From: Peribacillus alkalitolerans | Lineage (GTDB): Bacteria; Bacillota; Bacilli; Bacillales; DSM-1321 | Assembly: GCF_010882125.1 (NCBI RefSeq) | Contig: NZ_JAAGVZ010000023.1 | Coordinates: 1-52,507, forward strand | Length of the DNA: 52,507 nucleotides | Reading direction: 5' to 3' | Shown here: positions 51,044 to 52,507 of the stretch, piece after piece | Position numbering within the stretch: position 1 is the stretch's first letter | How the letters are laid out: each line of letters opens with the position of its first letter | Notes under the pieces: model-generated | Seen by the model: only the letters and a program-made list of their open reading frames with translations | What the model was told of the DNA's origin: nothing | Databases searched by the model: none | Program-made: the position numbers and the translations under genes

Positions 51044-51373
51044 ATGCCAATCTACAATAAATTAGTACGAGATTTAATTCCTGAGATTATTGCTTCATCA
51101 GGTAAACAATTCAGCTTCAAGGTTCTTAATGAAGTAGAATATGTAAAGGAACTCAAAGCTAAATGTTACGAGGAAATAAAAGAGTACACATCTACTGAAA
51201 ATGATAAAGATGCATTGGAAGAGCTTGCAGATTTACTAGAGATTATTAACTCCTTAGCAGCTTGTCATGGTGCATCGATTACTGATTTAGAAGAGGTTCG
51301 AAAAATGAAAGCTGAAACACGTGGAGGTTTCCAAAAGAGAATTTTTTTGGAAGAAGTTTTCGATAATATTTAA
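51044..51373 (+). CDS. MazG-like nucleoside triphosphate pyrophosphohydrolase
   Basis: A 109-residue all-alpha NTP-PPase. Starts MPIYNKLVRDLIPEIIASSG, the hallmark of the phosphoribosyl-ATP pyrophosphohydrolase-like/MazG-like subfamily. The metal-binding E-x2-E...E-x2-D pattern is in KCYEEIKEYT and EELADLLEIINSLA. Start 51044 has GGGGA upstream; the frame open from 51023 has none. The gaps to both neighbours are short (26 and 17 bases), so one transcript is likely. In defence cassettes such enzymes may alter the nucleotide pool; that is inference. Confidence 0.88.
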   Translation: MPIYNKLVRDLIPEIIASSGKQFSFKVLNEVEYVKELKAKCYEEIKEYTSTENDKDALEELADLLEIINSLAACHGASITDLEEVRKMKAETRGGFQKRIFLEEVFDNI

Positions 51374-51390
51374 ATTCGGGGGGATCAAAT

Positions 51391-52263
51391 ATGAATGAGA
51401 AGGAGTTAAAATCTAAAATTCACAACCTAAGCATTTGGAAAAAAGGGGATCAGCGTGCACCTCATAAACCTTTGTTAATTCTATATGCCTTGGGACAACT
51501 CCAGCAATCTCATCTTCATATGATTCCTTATGAAATGATTAGAGAACATCTTAGAAAACTTCTTCAGGAATTTGGACCTTCAAGAAAAAGCCACACAACC
51601 GTTGACCCATTTATTCGGTTAACTAAAGATGGCATTTGGGTTTTAGATAAAGAATCACCAGTGAAGGAAAAGGCCTTACGTGACAATAATGTTCATGGAG
51701 GTTTCACTTACGAAGTATACAATATGCTAAAGGATAACAATCTTCTAATTAAAGAAGTAGCACAAATACTATTAGAAGAGCATTTTCCAGATACTTTGCA
51801 TGAGGATCTACTATCTGCAGTTGGATTAGATATTGAGAGTAAAAAATCAAAATCAAGAGATCCGAAATTCAGGGAAAAGATTTTAAGAGCATATGAGTAT
51901 AGTTGTGCGGTTTGTGGTTTTAATGTCAGGCTTGACAACAATCCTGTTGGTATAGAAGCAGCTCATATTAAATGGCATCAAGCAGGTGGACCTGACAATG
52001 AGGAAAACGGGATAGCCCTTTGCTCCCTGCACCATAAATTATTTGATAGAGGTGTGTTCACACTAACCGATAATTTAGAATTTATTGTAGCTGAAGCTGC
52101 AAACGGAAACAGGGGTTTTGATGAATGGCTTATGAGGTACCATGGTCAATTTATTCGAAAGCCTATTAATCCTACCTACTATCCAGAAATTTCTTTTGTA
52201 AATTGGCATGTTAAAGAAGTGTTTAAAGGTCCTGGAAGATATAGTGTCAATAAATACATGTAA
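51391..52263 (+). CDS. SBD-HNH phosphorothioate-type restriction endonuclease
   Basis: A 290-residue two-domain nuclease. The N-terminal part (about 10-130) begins WKKGDQRAPHKPLLILYALG and continues FGPSRKSHTTVDPFIRLTKDG, the pattern of sulfur-binding domains (ScoMcrA/SprMcrA-like) that recognise phosphorothioate DNA. The C-terminal HNH domain has CAVCGF, EAAHIKWHQAGGPDNEENGI and LCSLHHKLFDRGV. Type IV-like restriction of sulfur-modified DNA is known for this family. GGGGGATC precedes the ATG. Last gene of the cassette, followed by a terminator. Confidence 0.88.
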   Translation: MNEKELKSKIHNLSIWKKGDQRAPHKPLLILYALGQLQQSHLHMIPYEMIREHLRKLLQEFGPSRKSHTTVDPFIRLTKDGIWVLDKESPVKEKALRDNNVHGGFTYEVYNMLKDNNLLIKEVAQILLEEHFPDTLHEDLLSAVGLDIESKKSKSRDPKFREKILRAYEYSCAVCGFNVRLDNNPVGIEAAHIKWHQAGGPDNEENGIALCSLHHKLFDRGVFTLTDNLEFIVAEAANGNRGFDEWLMRYHGQFIRKPINPTYYPEISFVNWHVKEVFKGPGRYSVNKYM

Positions 52264-52293
52264 TTTTTTAATGGAGAAAAATAAATAAAAAGG

Positions 52294-52332
52294 AATAAGA
52301 CTGGTAATGGGCCGCAATTCATTGCCGGTCTT
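52294..52332 (+). terminator. Terminator of the nuclease cassette
   Basis: AAGACTGGTAATG / CATTGCCGGTCTT stem followed by TCT. Confidence 0.7.
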
Positions 52333-52404
52333 TCTGTGCTAATCTATTGGGAATATTTACTTGTAATATTGGAGGAATTACCCATGATATATTTAATAAG
52401 ACCT

Positions 52405-52507
52405 AATTTTGGACTTAACCCCGTCAAGTAGACAGCTCTAAAAAAGACTATGCAGCCATCGTGATTCGATACTCAATCGGAGCACGATGGTTTAGTCGTT
52501 TTTGGAA
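52405..52507 (-). mobile_element. End of an IS3-family insertion sequence
   Basis: On the minus strand the last 19 codons of a transposase OrfB read FQKRLNHRAPIEYRITMAA and stop at 52448-52450. The motif is typical of IS3-family (IS150-like) elements. The non-coding end (GACTTAACCCCGTCAAGTAG) just beyond it is the probable terminal repeat. The element continues past the window edge. Confidence 0.8.
52448..52507 (-). CDS. IS3-family transposase OrfB, C-terminal end (partial)
   Basis: Nineteen codons are visible (FQKRLNHRAPIEYRITMAA then TAG); the reading frame enters from the right window edge. In IS3-family transposases this is the region just after the DDE catalytic core. Whether the element is intact cannot be told from here. 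Confidence 0.8.
   Translation of the reverse strand, partial: FQKRLNHRAPIEYRITMAA

Overview
The window is chromosomal DNA of a spore-forming, AT-rich Bacillaceae (Bacillus sensu lato). The gene order follows the yjbF–yjcH segment of the Bacillus subtilis map: coiA, pepF, spxH, yjbI, yjbJ, yjbK, yjbL, relQ/yjbM, NAD kinase, yjbO, prpE, fabI, cotO, cotZ, yjcA, spoVIF, yjcD, yjcF, yjcG, yjcH. Start codons, Shine-Dalgarno sequences, sigma-A, sigma-K and sigma-54 promoter matches and hairpin-plus-T terminators are all of the low-GC Gram-positive type.

Layout. 1-9525: competence (coiA), oligopeptidase (pepF), the Spx adaptor pair yjbI-spxH, the yjbK-yjbJ pair, and the operon yjbL-relQ-nadK-yjbO. 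9650-14290: prpE, mgtE, a MaoC-like hydratase and fabI with a FapR-type operator. 12400-14920 also carries three copies of a GC-rich dispersed repeat and an IS1182-type transposase remnant. 15000-23600: a sporulation block with cotO, cotZ, yjcA, a second spoVA operon (YhcN-like lipoprotein, spoVAC, spoVAD, spoVAEb, DUF1657, YetF/DUF421), yjcZ, spoVIF and two strongly His/Cys/Asp-rich repeat proteins. Several of these genes have matching sigma-K promoters. 23600-34800: yjcD helicase, small sporulation-like and unknown genes, an XRE-cupin regulator facing a LysE-type exporter, yjcF-yjcG-yjcH, a K+ channel, a lipoprotein and a solitary tRNA-Val.

The last 17 kb is more accessory. It holds a 1244-residue secreted subtilase next to the wreck of another subtilase, an IS6-type remnant, and a MerR-methyltransferase fusion next to an MFS exporter with a 19-bp-spacer MerR-type promoter. 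Next comes a sigma-54 (SigL) unit: two tandem M24 peptidases and an EutH-family permease, driven by a textbook -24/-12 promoter and an adjacent PAS/AAA+/Fis activator. At the right edge is a three-gene cassette (PD-(D/E)XK nuclease, MazG-like pyrophosphohydrolase, sulfur-binding-domain/HNH endonuclease) that looks like a DNA-restriction or anti-phage unit and abuts an IS3-family element.

The best candidates for undescribed biology are that three-gene cassette, the SigL-controlled M24/M24/EutH unit, the MerR-methyltransferase regulator, and the sigma-K-driven His/Cys repeat proteins. All functional statements come from reading motifs and context; no database search was run.
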